64,000 nucleotides of DNA from Amycolatopsis mediterranei (GCF_026017845.1 NZ_CP100416.1:5762887-5826886); one strand, 5' to 3'. Numbered from the stretch's first letter, positions 27,604 to 36,795 are shown. Notes: generated from the letters alone by a model not told the origin. A program made the numbers and translations.

Positions 27604-27963
27604 ATGACCGACGTCCGCAGCCTCGTCGAGCAGTACATCGCCGTCTGGAACGAGACCGACGCCGGCAAGCGGCGCGCCCTCGTCGCCGACGTCTTCACCG
27701 CCGACGCCGGCTACACCGACCCGCTCGGCGCCGTCACCGGGCACGACGGGATCGACCAGTTCGTCGCCGGGGCGCAGCAGCAGTTCGGCGGGCTCACCTT
27801 CAGCCTGCCCGCCGACCCCGACGCCCACCACGACCTCGCGCGCTTCCAGTGGTACCTCGGCACCCCCGGCGCCGAGCCGGTCGCCATCGGGTTCGACGTC
27901 GTCGAACTCGAGGACGGGAAGATCGCCAAGGTGCACGGGTTCCTGGACAAGCTGCCCGGCTGA
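27604..27963 (+). CDS. NTF2/SnoaL-like small protein
   Basis: This 119-residue protein has the NTF2-like pattern: MTDVRSLVEQYIAVWNETDA, a FTADAGYTDPLGAVTGHDGI turn and a C-terminal KVHGFLDKLPG strand. Members may be isomerases, cyclases or binding proteins; the substrate cannot be told. AAAGGAAG lies 6 bases before the ATG at 27604. It is likely the target of the divergent XRE regulator. Confidence 0.85.
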   Translation: MTDVRSLVEQYIAVWNETDAGKRRALVADVFTADAGYTDPLGAVTGHDGIDQFVAGAQQQFGGLTFSLPADPDAHHDLARFQWYLGTPGAEPVAIGFDVVELEDGKIAKVHGFLDKLPG

Positions 27964-27966
27964 ACC

Positions 27967-27995
27967 CGTGGGGGCTCCCGGCGGGCGCCCCCACG
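27967..27995. terminator. Terminator between NTF2-like gene and epimerase
   Basis: A perfect 9-bp stem CGTGGGGGC/GCCCCCACG (27967-27975 with 27987-27995) lies between two convergent genes. Confidence 0.8.
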
Positions 27996-27999
27996 GCCG

Positions 28000-29154
28000 C
28001 TAGGCCTTCAGCGCGCCCCGCCAGCGGACGGTCGGGCGGAGCTTCTCCGGGTTCACCCGGTGCTTGTTGGCACCCACGATGTCGAACATCGACTCGATGA
28101 GCGTGTCCGAAAGCAGGTGCGGCTGCAGCCCCAGCCCGACCAGCCCGGTGTGCTTCACGTTGTAGTAGTGCTCCGGCGCCTCGGTGCGCGGGTTCTCCAG
28201 CTGCTCGATCTGCACGGGGCCGGGGAACCGGTCGGCGACCAGCTCGGCGATGCCCGCCACCGGCATGCTTTCGGTCATCTGGTTGAACACGCGGAACTCC
28301 CCCGGCGCGGCCGGGTGCTCGACGGCCAGGCGGATGCACTCCACGGTGTCGCGGATGTCGATCAGGCCGCGGGTCTGCGCACCCTTGCCGTACACCGTCA
28401 GCGGCTGGCCGAGCACGGCCTGGATGACGAACCGGTTGAGCACGGTGCCGAACACCGCGTCGTAGTCGAAGCGGGTCGCCAGCCGCGGGTCCAGCGCCGT
28501 CTGCGGCGTCTGCTGGCCGTAGACGATGCCCTGGTTCAGGTCCGTGGCGCGCAGGCCCCACGCGCGGCAGGTGAATTCGATGTTGTGGGAATCGTGGACC
28601 TTGGTCAGGTGGTAGAAGGAACCCGGCCGTTTCGGGAACAGCACGCGGTCGGCGCGGCCGTTGTGCTCCAGCTCGAGCCAGCCTTCTTCGATGTCGATGT
28701 TCGGCGTGCCGTATTCACCCATCGTGCCCAGTTTGACCAGGTGGATCGCCGGGTTGATCTCGGCGATCGCATAGAGCAGGTTCAGCGTCCCGACCACATT
28801 GTTGTGCTGCGTGTACACCGCGTGTTCGCGGTCGATCATGGAATACGGCGCCGACCGTTGCTCGGCGTAGTGGACGACCGCGTCCGGCGCGAAGTCACGC
28901 ACCGCCTCGAACAGGAACTCCGCGTCGAGGAGGTCGCCTTCGTAGCTGGTGATCGTCCGGCCCGAGACCTCGTGCCAGGTCGCGATGCGGTCGGCGAGGG
29001 ATTCGATCGGAACCAGGCTTTCGACACCGAGTTCGGCGTCGTACCCGCGGCGCGCGAAATTGTCGAGAACGGCCACCTCGTGGCCTTTGTCCGATAAGTG
29101 CAACGCGGTCGGCCAGCCCAGATATCCGTCACCGCCGAGAACCAGCACACGCAT
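28000..29154 (-). CDS. NAD-dependent nucleotide-sugar epimerase, SQD1-like
   Basis: This 384-residue extended SDR has the NAD motif GGDGYLG (7-13) and the YHLTKVHDSHN catalytic Tyr/Lys segment. The NQGIVYGQQT loop is close to UDP-sulfoquinovose synthase (SQD1/SqdB) and related enzymes. A role in making a modified nucleotide sugar for surface glycans or sulfolipid is an inference. A glycosyltransferase and GtrA lie nearby on the other side of the 139-base gap. Confidence 0.85.
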   Translation of the reverse strand: MRVLVLGGDGYLGWPTALHLSDKGHEVAVLDNFARRGYDAELGVESLVPIESLADRIATWHEVSGRTITSYEGDLLDAEFLFEAVRDFAPDAVVHYAEQRSAPYSMIDREHAVYTQHNNVVGTLNLLYAIAEINPAIHLVKLGTMGEYGTPNIDIEEGWLELEHNGRADRVLFPKRPGSFYHLTKVHDSHNIEFTCRAWGLRATDLNQGIVYGQQTPQTALDPRLATRFDYDAVFGTVLNRFVIQAVLGQPLTVYGKGAQTRGLIDIRDTVECIRLAVEHPAAPGEFRVFNQMTESMPVAGIAELVADRFPGPVQIEQLENPRTEAPEHYYNVKHTGLVGLGLQPHLLSDTLIESMFDIVGANKHRVNPEKLRPTVRWRGALKA

Positions 29155-29293
29155 TGTGCCGCCTTTCCTGCTCGTTTACGCCACACGAACGCTATAGATC
29201 ACGTGCTGATGAAGACCTGGCAATGACCTGTGAATCTCCTATGCATGAGGGGGTCGGACGGCGGCGCGACCGGCCCACGGGGAGGATGGGGGC

Positions 29294-29791
29294 ATGACGA
29301 CCGTAACCAACGGCGAGCGGCCCCGCACGGCGGAGAAGACCCGCCGCCGCGGCTGGGCCCGGCTGGCGCGGGCCGCCACGACGTCGGTCGCCGCCACGGT
29401 CCTCAGCCAGGTCGTGCTGCTCGCCGTCCTCGCCACCGGTGGCGCCGCGGCGCTGGCGAGCACGCTGGCCTGGGCGGCCGGGGCGGTGCTGAACTTCCTG
29501 GTCACGCGGCGCTGGGTGTGGGGCCGCACCGGGCGGCCGCGCGTCCGGCGCGAACTGCTGCCCTACCTCGCGGTGATCGGGCTCGGCGGGCTGGCGTCGA
29601 TCGGCCTGACCACCCTCGCCGGCTCGCTGCTGTCCCCGCTGGGCCTGCCGCACTTCTGGTGGGTCGTGCTCGTCGACGGTGCGTACGTCGCCGGCTACGC
29701 GCTGGTGTTCGTCGTCAAGTTCACTCTGCTCGACCGGTTCGTGTTCGGCCGCGGCGCAGCACGTACCCCCGCCACCACGTCCCGGTCATGA
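29294..29791 (+). CDS. GtrA-like membrane protein
   Basis: This 165-residue protein has four predicted membrane helices (about 28-50, 55-73, 90-112 and 121-143) with the GtrA signature LNFLVTRRWVWGR near 66-78. GtrA proteins are thought to flip polyprenyl-phosphate-linked sugars. GGGGAGGATGGGGGC precedes the ATG. Its 3' end overlaps the convergent glycosyltransferase gene by 71 bases. Confidence 0.87.
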   Translation: MTTVTNGERPRTAEKTRRRGWARLARAATTSVAATVLSQVVLLAVLATGGAAALASTLAWAAGAVLNFLVTRRWVWGRTGRPRVRRELLPYLAVIGLGGLASIGLTTLAGSLLSPLGLPHFWWVVLVDGAYVAGYALVFVVKFTLLDRFVFGRGAARTPATTSRS

Positions 29792-31895
29792 CCCGGGCGT
29801 AGTTGGCGCCGTAGACCAGGCTGCCGCCCTTCTTGCTCTTGCCCGCCTTGCGCAGCCGCATGCTCATCGGCAGCTCGGCGACGCGGGCGCCGCGGGCGGT
29901 GACGCCGAGCAGCAGCTCCGACGACTGGTACTGCGGCTCGCGCAGCGGGACCGCGCAGGCCAGCTCCGCGCGCATTGCCCGGAAGCCGAACGACGTGTCG
30001 GTGATCCGCCGTGCGGTCAGCACCGACGCCAGCACCGCGAACACCCGCACACCGAGCCACCGGACGCGGCTGTCGGCCTCCTCGTGCCCGAGCCGCCGGG
30101 ACCCGGTGACGAAGTCCGCGGTGCCGTCGACGACCGGCCGCACCAGCGTTTCCAGCTCGCTGTTGTCGTACTGGCCGTCGGCGTCGGTCGTCACGATGTA
30201 CTCGGCCCCGGCCTCCGCCGCGAGGTGGTAGCCCAGCCGCAACGCGGCGCCTTGGCCGCGGTTGCGGGGCGCGACGCACACGTACGCGCCGTGCGCCTCG
30301 GCGATCGCGGCCGTGTCGTCGGTCCCGCCGTCGACGACGACGAGGACGTCCACGCGCATGCCGAGGCACTCGTCCGGCATCTTCTCGAGCACTTCGCCGA
30401 TGCCGCCGGCTTCGTTGTAGGCGGCGATGACGACGGTCAGCGGCGCCAGCTTCAGCTCGGGGTGGCGGCCGCGGAAGTCGGCGAGGGCGCCGGAGTCGAC
30501 GTCGTCGGGGAAGGCGGCCAGCCGCTTCCGGCTCGCCGAGGTCAGCGTGGTGAAGCCGAGCGCCCCGGCGACGGGCAGCAGCACGAGCGCCGGGAGCTGG
30601 TAGCGCCAGGAGAACTGGAACACCGCCGAGGCGAACAGCAGGAGGAGCCCGCTCGACGCCGCGAGCAGCGCGCCCGCCTGGGCCCGGTCCAGGGGCTTCT
30701 TGCGCCGGAGGGCCGTCAGCAGGCCCAGCAGCGCACCGATGCCGAGCACCCCGCCCGAGACGTACCCGCCGTCGAGCTGGTAGTCGCGGAGGGTCTTCGC
30801 CAGTGGCTGGTCGACACTCGCGACGACGCCGTCGTTCTGCAGCGTGACCAGGTCGATCAGGGACTGGTCGGCCCACTGCGGATAGCTCAGCTGGAACTGC
30901 CACCGGTCCAGGGGGACGTCGGTGGGTTCCTGCTCGCGCGTCCAGGCGAAGCTCTTGGCGAAGTCGTCCAGGACCGCCTGGGCGACGTCGCCGGGCTGCT
31001 CCTTCAGGACGTCGAGGGCGAACTCGTGGGCCAGGGCGGCCTTGTCCGCGCCGGGGGGCAGCGGGCCCGGCCAGTTCGGGTCGAGGTCGGCGTGGGTGTA
31101 GTTGTCGACGAGCCGCTTCTCGCGGGGTTCGGCCGGGCAGAACACCCGCAGCACCGGGTCGAGGTGGAGGTTCGCGCAGTCGGCGACGGCGGCGGTCCGG
31201 CCGTAGAGCATGTTCCCGGACGGCCCGCTCAGCCCCCACTTGCCGGTCTCCGCGTGCACCCGCGCCGCGTACGGCACGAGAACCGCGAGCAGGCCCAGGA
31301 GGCCGACGCCGGCCCGGCGCCAGCCCGCCCACTGCCGCCACGCTCCCCCGGCGGCGACCAGGAAGACCAGCAGCGGCAGGCCCAGCGAGATCCCGATCAG
31401 CCGCGTCAGCACGCCGAAGCCGAGCAGCAGGCCCGCCGCACCGGCGCGCTTCCAGCCCGGCGTGCCCCAGCCGAGCAGCAGCCAGAGGAGCCCGAGGAGG
31501 ACGGCCTCGAACGTCACCTCGGACATGATGTTCTGCTCGATCTGCAGCTGGTAGGCGTCGAGCAGCACCGGGGCCGCGGCGAGCGCGGCGACCCACGGAC
31601 GGCCGCCGAGGCGCAGGACCAGCCCGTAGACGCCGATCGCGATCAGCACACCGCCGGCGTGCTGCACCGCGGTGACCCATGCGAGCCCGCCGACCGCGAG
31701 CAGCGGCCGCAGCACCAGGTCGTAGCCGATCGGGTCGAGCTGGTCGGCGCGCAGGGCGTGCAGGTTGTCGATGTAGCGGAACGAATCGATGAACAGCAGC
31801 GCGGGCCGGTAGGCCAGCCAGGTCAGCACCCGCAGGACGATCGCCGGGACGAGCAACAGCAGGAGCAGCCAGTGCCGGCGGAGAAATGCCGTCAC
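29721..31895 (-). CDS. Fused GT-C membrane protein and GT2 polyprenol-sugar synthase
   Basis: The 724 residues combine an N-terminal GT-C-like (GT39/PMT-type) integral membrane half of about 12 helices with a C-terminal cytoplasmic GT2 domain. The membrane half has DSFRYIDNLHA in the first loop and runs to about residue 450. The GT2 domain has LTVVIAAYNEAGG near 480, VVDGGTDD and TTDADGQYD and resembles dolichol-phosphate-mannose synthase. One chain could thus make the lipid-linked sugar and transfer it. GTG at 31895 overlaps the epimerase stop (GTGA). Confidence 0.85.
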   Translation of the reverse strand: MTAFLRRHWLLLLLLVPAIVLRVLTWLAYRPALLFIDSFRYIDNLHALRADQLDPIGYDLVLRPLLAVGGLAWVTAVQHAGGVLIAIGVYGLVLRLGGRPWVAALAAAPVLLDAYQLQIEQNIMSEVTFEAVLLGLLWLLLGWGTPGWKRAGAAGLLLGFGVLTRLIGISLGLPLLVFLVAAGGAWRQWAGWRRAGVGLLGLLAVLVPYAARVHAETGKWGLSGPSGNMLYGRTAAVADCANLHLDPVLRVFCPAEPREKRLVDNYTHADLDPNWPGPLPPGADKAALAHEFALDVLKEQPGDVAQAVLDDFAKSFAWTREQEPTDVPLDRWQFQLSYPQWADQSLIDLVTLQNDGVVASVDQPLAKTLRDYQLDGGYVSGGVLGIGALLGLLTALRRKKPLDRAQAGALLAASSGLLLLFASAVFQFSWRYQLPALVLLPVAGALGFTTLTSASRKRLAAFPDDVDSGALADFRGRHPELKLAPLTVVIAAYNEAGGIGEVLEKMPDECLGMRVDVLVVVDGGTDDTAAIAEAHGAYVCVAPRNRGQGAALRLGYHLAAEAGAEYIVTTDADGQYDNSELETLVRPVVDGTADFVTGSRRLGHEEADSRVRWLGVRVFAVLASVLTARRITDTSFGFRAMRAELACAVPLREPQYQSSELLLGVTARGARVAELPMSMRLRKAGKSKKGGSLVYGANYARVMTGTWWRGYVLRRGRTRTGRAE

Positions 31896-32827
31896 GGCGT
31901 CTTGAGGCCGGAGAAGTACTTCCACGCCGTCGCCAGGCCTTCGGTGAGCGAGACCTCCGGCCGGTAGCCGATGGTCTCCGCGCTCGCCGAGACGTCGACG
32001 ACGACCGCGGGCATCTCGCCGGCCGGGGCCTCGACGTGCTCGACCGGCAGTTCGGCGCCGGTCACCTCGCGCACGGCTTCGACCATCTCCAGCACGGACA
32101 CCGAACGCCCGGCGCCGACGATCGCGCGGCCCGAATAGCCGCTGTCGAGGGCCAGCAGGATCGCGCGGACGACGTCGTCGACGTGCACGAGGTCGCGGCG
32201 CTGGCGGCCGTCGCCGTAGACCCGGATCCCGGTGCCGGTCAGCGCGGCCCGCATCATCCGCGGCACGAAACTGTCCTTGTGGGACATTCCCGGGCCGTAG
32301 ACGTTGGTGAACCGCAACGCACACGTCGTCATGCCGTACGCCCCGGCGTAGCCCGACAGCAGCATTTCGCACGCCGCCTTGGTGGCGCCGTACGGCGTCA
32401 GCGGGCGCAGCGGCAGGTCCGGGGTGATGGTCGCGGTGCCGACGTCGCCGATCACCGCGTTCGTCGAGGCGAGCAGGAACTTCGGCACCTCGCGGCGGCG
32501 CGCGAGCTCCAGCAGCTCCTGGGTGACCAGGACGTTGTCGGCGAAGGTGTCCTCGGGCAGCTCGACCGACTTCAGCACCGACGTCAGCGCGGCGAGGTGC
32601 ACGATGCCCGCGGTTTCGCCGGTCACGGCCTGCTCACGGACGGCGGCCTCGCGGAGGTCGCCGGTCACCACGCGCACGCCGTCGAGGTCTTCGGGGAAGG
32701 GCACCCGGTCCACGACGGTGACCGGGACGCCCCGGTCGCGGAGGGCGCGCACGACGACCCGGCCGATGAAGCCGCTGCCGCCGGTCACGACCACGGACGT
32801 CCGATCAGGACCGGTCCCACTCACCAT
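31892..32827 (-). CDS. NAD-dependent nucleotide-sugar epimerase/dehydratase
   Basis: This 311-residue extended SDR has VVVTGGSGFIGRVV at the N-terminus, LAALTSVL, PYGATKAACE with the catalytic Tyr and Lys near 150-154, and RFTNVYGPG. It resembles UDP-glucose 4-epimerases. It is the first gene of a two-gene operon with the fused glycosyltransferase and probably supplies its sugar donor. The ATG at 32827 is used; an in-frame TTG lies 3 codons upstream. Confidence 0.88.
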   Translation of the reverse strand: MVSGTGPDRTSVVVTGGSGFIGRVVVRALRDRGVPVTVVDRVPFPEDLDGVRVVTGDLREAAVREQAVTGETAGIVHLAALTSVLKSVELPEDTFADNVLVTQELLELARRREVPKFLLASTNAVIGDVGTATITPDLPLRPLTPYGATKAACEMLLSGYAGAYGMTTCALRFTNVYGPGMSHKDSFVPRMMRAALTGTGIRVYGDGRQRRDLVHVDDVVRAILLALDSGYSGRAIVGAGRSVSVLEMVEAVREVTGAELPVEHVEAPAGEMPAVVVDVSASAETIGYRPEVSLTEGLATAWKYFSGLKTP

Positions 32828-32878
32828 GGGCGTCAACCTACCCGGCGTTCCTGTGCGCCCGTGCGACGGCTCGCCCGG

Positions 32879-35764
32879 CTACGGGCTTCCGGCGAAGGCC
32901 TCCGGCGGCGGGCACGAGCAGACCAGGTTGCGGTCGCCGGCCGCGCCGTCGATGCGGCGGACCGGTGGCCAGATCTTCGGCGCGGCCGTCCCCGCCGGGA
33001 ACACCGCCGTTTCGCGGCTGTAGGGCCGGTTCCACTCGCCCGCGACGCAGCGGGCGGTGTGCGGGGCCTGCCGCAGCGGGGAGGCCTCGAGGGCCCACTC
33101 CCCCGCCGCGACGCGGTCGATTTCGGCGCGGATCGCGATCATCGCCGCGCAGAAGCGGTCGAGTTCGGCAAGGTCTTCGCTCTCCGTGGGCTCCACCATC
33201 AGCGTGCCCGCGACCGGGAAGGACATCGTCGGCGCGTGCAGCCCGTAGTCCGCCAACCGCTTCGCGACGTCGTCGACCGTGACGCCGGTGGCCTTCGTCA
33301 GCGGCCGGAGGTCGAGGATGCATTCGTGCGCCACCAGCCCTTCGCGGCCGGCGTACAGCACGGGGTAGTGGTCGGCGAGGCGGCGGGCGACGTAGTTGGC
33401 GGCGGCCACCGCCACGAGCGTCGCCCGGCGGAGCCCGCCGGCACCCATCATCCGGACGTACGCCCAGGAAATCGGCAGGATGGACGCGCTGCCCCACGGC
33501 GCCGCGCTGACCGGGCCGACGCCGGTGGCCGGGCCGGCCGCCGGCTGCAGCGGGTGGTTCGGCAGGAACGGCGCCAGGTGCGCGCGGACCCCGATGGGAC
33601 CGACCCCGGGCCCGCCGCCGCCGTGCGGGATGCAGAACGTCTTGTGCAGGTTGAGGTGCGAGACGTCGGCGCCGAAGCGGCCGTACTGGGCGACGCCGAT
33701 CAGCGCGTTCAGGTTGGCGCCGTCGACGTATACCTGCCCGCCCGCGTCGTGCACCGCCGCGCACACTTCGCCGACGGTGTCTTCGTAGACGCCGTGCGTC
33801 GACGGGTAGGTGAGCATGATCGCGGCGAGGTCGGCTCGATGGTCGTCCACTGTGGACCGCAGGTGGGCGAGGTCGATGTTGCCGGCCTCGTCGCAGCGGA
33901 CGACGGCCACGCGCAGGCCCGCCATCACCGCGCTGGCCGCGTTCGTGCCGTGCGCGCTGGCCGGGATCAGGCAGACGTCCCGGGCGTGCTCGCCGCGGGA
34001 ACGGTGGTAGGCGCGGATGGCGAGCAGGCCGGCGAACTCGCCCTGGCTGCCGGCGTTGGGTTGCAGGGAAACCGCGTCGTAGCCGGTGATCCGGGCGAGC
34101 CAGGCGCTCAGGTCGGCGGCCACGGTCAGCAGCCCGGCGGCGTCTTCGGCCGGGGCGAACGGGTGCAGCCCGGCGAACTCCGGCCAGCTGATCGGCTCCA
34201 TCTCCGCGGTGGCGTTGAGCTTCATGGTGCACGAGCCCAGCGGGATCATGCTGCGGTCGAGGGCGACGTCGGAGTCCGCCAGCCGCCGCAGGTAGCGCAG
34301 CATCGCGGTTTCGGAGCGGTGCGCGTGGAACACCGGATGGGTGAGGAACTCGCTCGTGCGCCGCAGCGGCGCCGGGAGCGCGTCCGCGGTGTCCGCGTCC
34401 AGTCCGTCCACATCGGACACCGAGACGCCGCACGCCTTCCACACGCAGGAAAGCCGCTCTCGGGTGGTGGTTTCGTCGCAGGCGATGCCGACGTGGTCGT
34501 CGTCGATCCGGCGCAGGGAGACGCCGAGGTCGCGGGCCGCGGCGACGACCGTGTCCGCGCGGCCGGGCACCGCCGCGACGACCGTGTCGAAGAACTCGCC
34601 GTGCACGACGTCGACACCGCCCTCGGCGAGGCCGGCGGCCAGCACGGTGGCCATCCGGTGGGCCCGCAGCGCGATCGAACGCAGCCCGCCGGGTCCGTGG
34701 TACACCGCGTACATCGAAGCCAGCACGGCCGGCAGGACCTGGGCGGTGCAGATGTTCGACGTCGCCTTCTCGCGGCGGATGTGCTGCTCGCGCGTCTGCA
34801 GGGCGAGCCGGTACGCGGGCGCGCCGTCTGCGTCCTTCGAGACGCCGACCAGCCGGCCGGGCAGCTGCCGTTCGAACCCTTTTCGCACGGCGAGGTAGGC
34901 GGCGTGCGGGCCGCCGAAGCCGAGCGGGACACCGAACCGCTGGGTCGAGCCGACGGCGACGTCGGCGCCGAGCTCGCCGGGCGGCCGCAGCAGGGTGAGG
35001 GCGAGCGGGTCGGCGGCGACGATCACGGCCGCGCCGTGCTTCTTGGCCTCGCCGATGGTGTGGTCGAGCTCCCGGACCGCACCGGACGCGCCGGGGCAGG
35101 ACAGGAGCACGCCGAAGAAGTCGCCGCCGAGCCCGAGCCCGGTCAGGCCCTGGGAGAGGTCTTCGACGACCAGTTCGATGCCCAGCGGCTCGGCCCGGGT
35201 CCGCAGCACGGCGAGGGTCTGCGGCAGGGTGTCTTCGTCGACGACGAACCGGGAGGACGTGCCGCGGCCGGCGCGGCGCACCAGGGTCATCGCCTCGGCG
35301 GCCGCGGTGGCCTCGTCGAGCAGGGACGCGTTCGCGACGGGGAGCCCGGTCAGGTCCGCGATCACGGTCTGGAAGTTGAGCAGCGCTTCGAGCCGCCCCT
35401 GGGAGATCTCGGGCTGGTAGGGCGTGTAGGCGGTGTACCAGGCCGGGTTCTCGAGCACGTTGCGCCGGATGACGGGCGGGGTGACGGTGTCGTGGTAGCC
35501 GAGCCCGATCATCGGGGCGGTCAGCCGGTTGCGCCCGGCCAGTTCACGGAGTTCGGCGAGGGCCTGCGCTTCGGACGCGGCAGGCGGCAGCTCGAGCGGC
35601 TGCGCGGATTCCCGCAGCGACGGCGGCACGGCCCGTTCGGCGAGTTCGTCGAGGGAGGCGACGCCGATGACTTCGAGGATATGGCGCAGTTCGGCCGGGC
35701 CGGGCCCGATGTGCCGGTCGGCGAAGGGAAGGCCCTGTTCCAGGGAGGCGAGTGACGGATCCAC
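32879..35764 (-). CDS. gcvP: Glycine dehydrogenase (decarboxylating), P protein
   Basis: This 961-residue PLP enzyme of the glycine cleavage system decarboxylates glycine and transfers the aminomethyl group to lipoyl-GcvH. The PLP lysine is in HLNLHKTFCIPHGGGGPG near 703. MIPLGSCTMKLN near 485 and ADRHIGP near the N-terminus are conserved. The GTG at 35764 is preferred over an upstream ATG (35791) because AGGAGG lies 7 bases before it. It is controlled by the tandem glycine riboswitch upstream and belongs to the Rv1822-Rv1832-like block. Confidence 0.96.
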   Translation of the reverse strand: MDPSLASLEQGLPFADRHIGPGPAELRHILEVIGVASLDELAERAVPPSLRESAQPLELPPAASEAQALAELRELAGRNRLTAPMIGLGYHDTVTPPVIRRNVLENPAWYTAYTPYQPEISQGRLEALLNFQTVIADLTGLPVANASLLDEATAAAEAMTLVRRAGRGTSSRFVVDEDTLPQTLAVLRTRAEPLGIELVVEDLSQGLTGLGLGGDFFGVLLSCPGASGAVRELDHTIGEAKKHGAAVIVAADPLALTLLRPPGELGADVAVGSTQRFGVPLGFGGPHAAYLAVRKGFERQLPGRLVGVSKDADGAPAYRLALQTREQHIRREKATSNICTAQVLPAVLASMYAVYHGPGGLRSIALRAHRMATVLAAGLAEGGVDVVHGEFFDTVVAAVPGRADTVVAAARDLGVSLRRIDDDHVGIACDETTTRERLSCVWKACGVSVSDVDGLDADTADALPAPLRRTSEFLTHPVFHAHRSETAMLRYLRRLADSDVALDRSMIPLGSCTMKLNATAEMEPISWPEFAGLHPFAPAEDAAGLLTVAADLSAWLARITGYDAVSLQPNAGSQGEFAGLLAIRAYHRSRGEHARDVCLIPASAHGTNAASAVMAGLRVAVVRCDEAGNIDLAHLRSTVDDHRADLAAIMLTYPSTHGVYEDTVGEVCAAVHDAGGQVYVDGANLNALIGVAQYGRFGADVSHLNLHKTFCIPHGGGGPGVGPIGVRAHLAPFLPNHPLQPAAGPATGVGPVSAAPWGSASILPISWAYVRMMGAGGLRRATLVAVAAANYVARRLADHYPVLYAGREGLVAHECILDLRPLTKATGVTVDDVAKRLADYGLHAPTMSFPVAGTLMVEPTESEDLAELDRFCAAMIAIRAEIDRVAAGEWALEASPLRQAPHTARCVAGEWNRPYSRETAVFPAGTAAPKIWPPVRRIDGAAGDRNLVCSCPPPEAFAGSP

Positions 35765-35824
35765 GACGGCCTCCTGGGGACAGCGGGGCATTACCGACCG
35801 ACTCTAGAACGGACGGACGAGCGG

Positions 35825-35947
35825 AAGGCGACCACCGCGGGGGTCCGGGGGCGGAGCCCGCCGGGCGGGGTGTGGGGGTTGCACCCCCACAAGACACTCC
35901 GAAGGGTTCGGGCGAGCGCTTTTCGCGAGCAGAACTCGCCCAAACCC
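35825..35947. repeat. REP-like palindromic element between riboswitch and gcvP
   Basis: The segment holds several nested palindromes: 13-bp arms at 35904-35916 with 35935-35947 (one mismatch), an 8-bp stem with 3-base loop at 35872-35890, and GC-rich GGGTCC/GGGCGGAGCCCG stretches at about 35840-35870. The style is that of interspersed extragenic palindromes in actinomycetes. It separates the riboswitch from its gene and may also act as the expression-platform terminator. Confidence 0.5.
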
Positions 35948-35974
35948 GGAGGAACCCTCCCCGCTCTGTCTGAC

Positions 35975-36180
35975 CCCGAGGGGCGCCTGAGAGTTTCGCC
36001 CGCGTGGTTGAACCGGGCTTGCACCGTCGGCGGGGCCATCAGGCTGTGTCCTGACGACCCGCTTTCCAGAGGCGTCTCGTCCGCGCGGTCCAGGGTGCCT
36101 GAGAGGTTCCGGGGAGGACTTGCTCCTTCGGCGCCGAGCTCAAGGTGTGGCTCGGACTCTCCCGCGCGGATTCGTCGACC
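35975..36180 (-). promoter_or_regulatory. Tandem glycine riboswitch of gcvP
   Basis: On the minus strand two glycine aptamers follow each other. The first has GCGGGAGAGTCC, GCCGAAGGAGCAAG and AACCTCTCAGGCACC (ends about 36094). The second has GCCTCTGGAAAGCGGG, GCCGACGGTGCAAG and AAACTCTCAGGCGCC (ends about 35982). These are the conserved cores of the family. Such tandem elements usually turn on gcv genes when glycine is abundant. Confidence 0.93.
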
Positions 36181-36189
36181 GCACGGGGA

Positions 36190-36220
36190 ACCTTACTCTG
36201 TCTGCCGCAGTGGTGATCAA
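36190..36220 (-). promoter_or_regulatory. Candidate promoter for the riboswitch-gcvP transcript
   Basis: Minus-strand TTGATC (36220-36215) and TAAGGT (36195-36190) with a 19-base spacer lie just upstream of the first aptamer. The -35 overlaps the end of the MerR gene. The long spacer keeps confidence low. Confidence 0.4.
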
Positions 36221-36795
36221 CCGGTCTTGCGGGCGTTGCGGCGCTGGGTGAGTTCGTCCGGTTGGTGCGTCTCGACGATGCCGCCGTCGGCGCGTTCGGC
36301 CGGGAACTCGTGGATGGTGCCGCTGATCTCCTGCATCGCGCCGCTGACGGCGATGCCGAAGACACCCTGACCGCCCTGGAGCAGGTCGACGATCTCCTCC
36401 GGCGAGGTGCACTCGTACACCGTGGTGCCGTCGGAGAACAGCGTGACCCGGGCCAGGTCGCGGACGCCGCGGACGCGCAGGTGGTCGACGGCGACCCGGA
36501 TGTTCTGGAGCGAGACGCCGGTGTCCAGGAGCCGCTTGACGACCTTGAGGACCAGGATGTCCTTGAAGGAGTACAGCCGCTGCGAGCCGGAGCCGTGCGC
36601 GGTGCGGATGCTGGGCGCGACCAGTTTGGTCCGGGCCCAGTAGTCGAGCTGGCGGTAGGTGATGCCGGCGATCTGGCACGCCGCCGGACCCCGGTAACCC
36701 ACCAGCTCGTCGGGCAGCGAGTCGTCGGGGAACAGTTCCCCCTGCTCACCAGTCGCGACCTCGACAGGCTGCTTCTCGGAACCAGCCTCGACCAC
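36217..36795 (-). CDS. MerR-family regulator (Rv1830-like)
   Basis: The 192 residues have a MerR winged helix in the middle (QIAGITYRQLDYWARTKLV, then RLYSFKDILVLKVVKRLLD, about 40-90) and a C-terminal part with LFSDGTTVYECTSPEEIVDLL. The order BFN nuclease - this MerR - gcvP matches Rv1829-Rv1830-Rv1832 in M. tuberculosis. The GTG at 36795 has GGGGAGG 5 bases upstream; the frame is open about 29 codons further but that part lacks homology. Confidence 0.88.
   Translation of the reverse strand: MVEAGSEKQPVEVATGEQGELFPDDSLPDELVGYRGPAACQIAGITYRQLDYWARTKLVAPSIRTAHGSGSQRLYSFKDILVLKVVKRLLDTGVSLQNIRVAVDHLRVRGVRDLARVTLFSDGTTVYECTSPEEIVDLLQGGQGVFGIAVSGAMQEISGTIHEFPAERADGGIVETHQPDELTQRRNARKTG

Noticed and set aside
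31886..35755. A 1289-codon open frame on the plus strand
   Set aside because: It lies antisense to gcvP and the epimerase, is a low-complexity Arg/Gly/Val/Asp translation typical of high-GC shadow frames, and has no recognisable domain.
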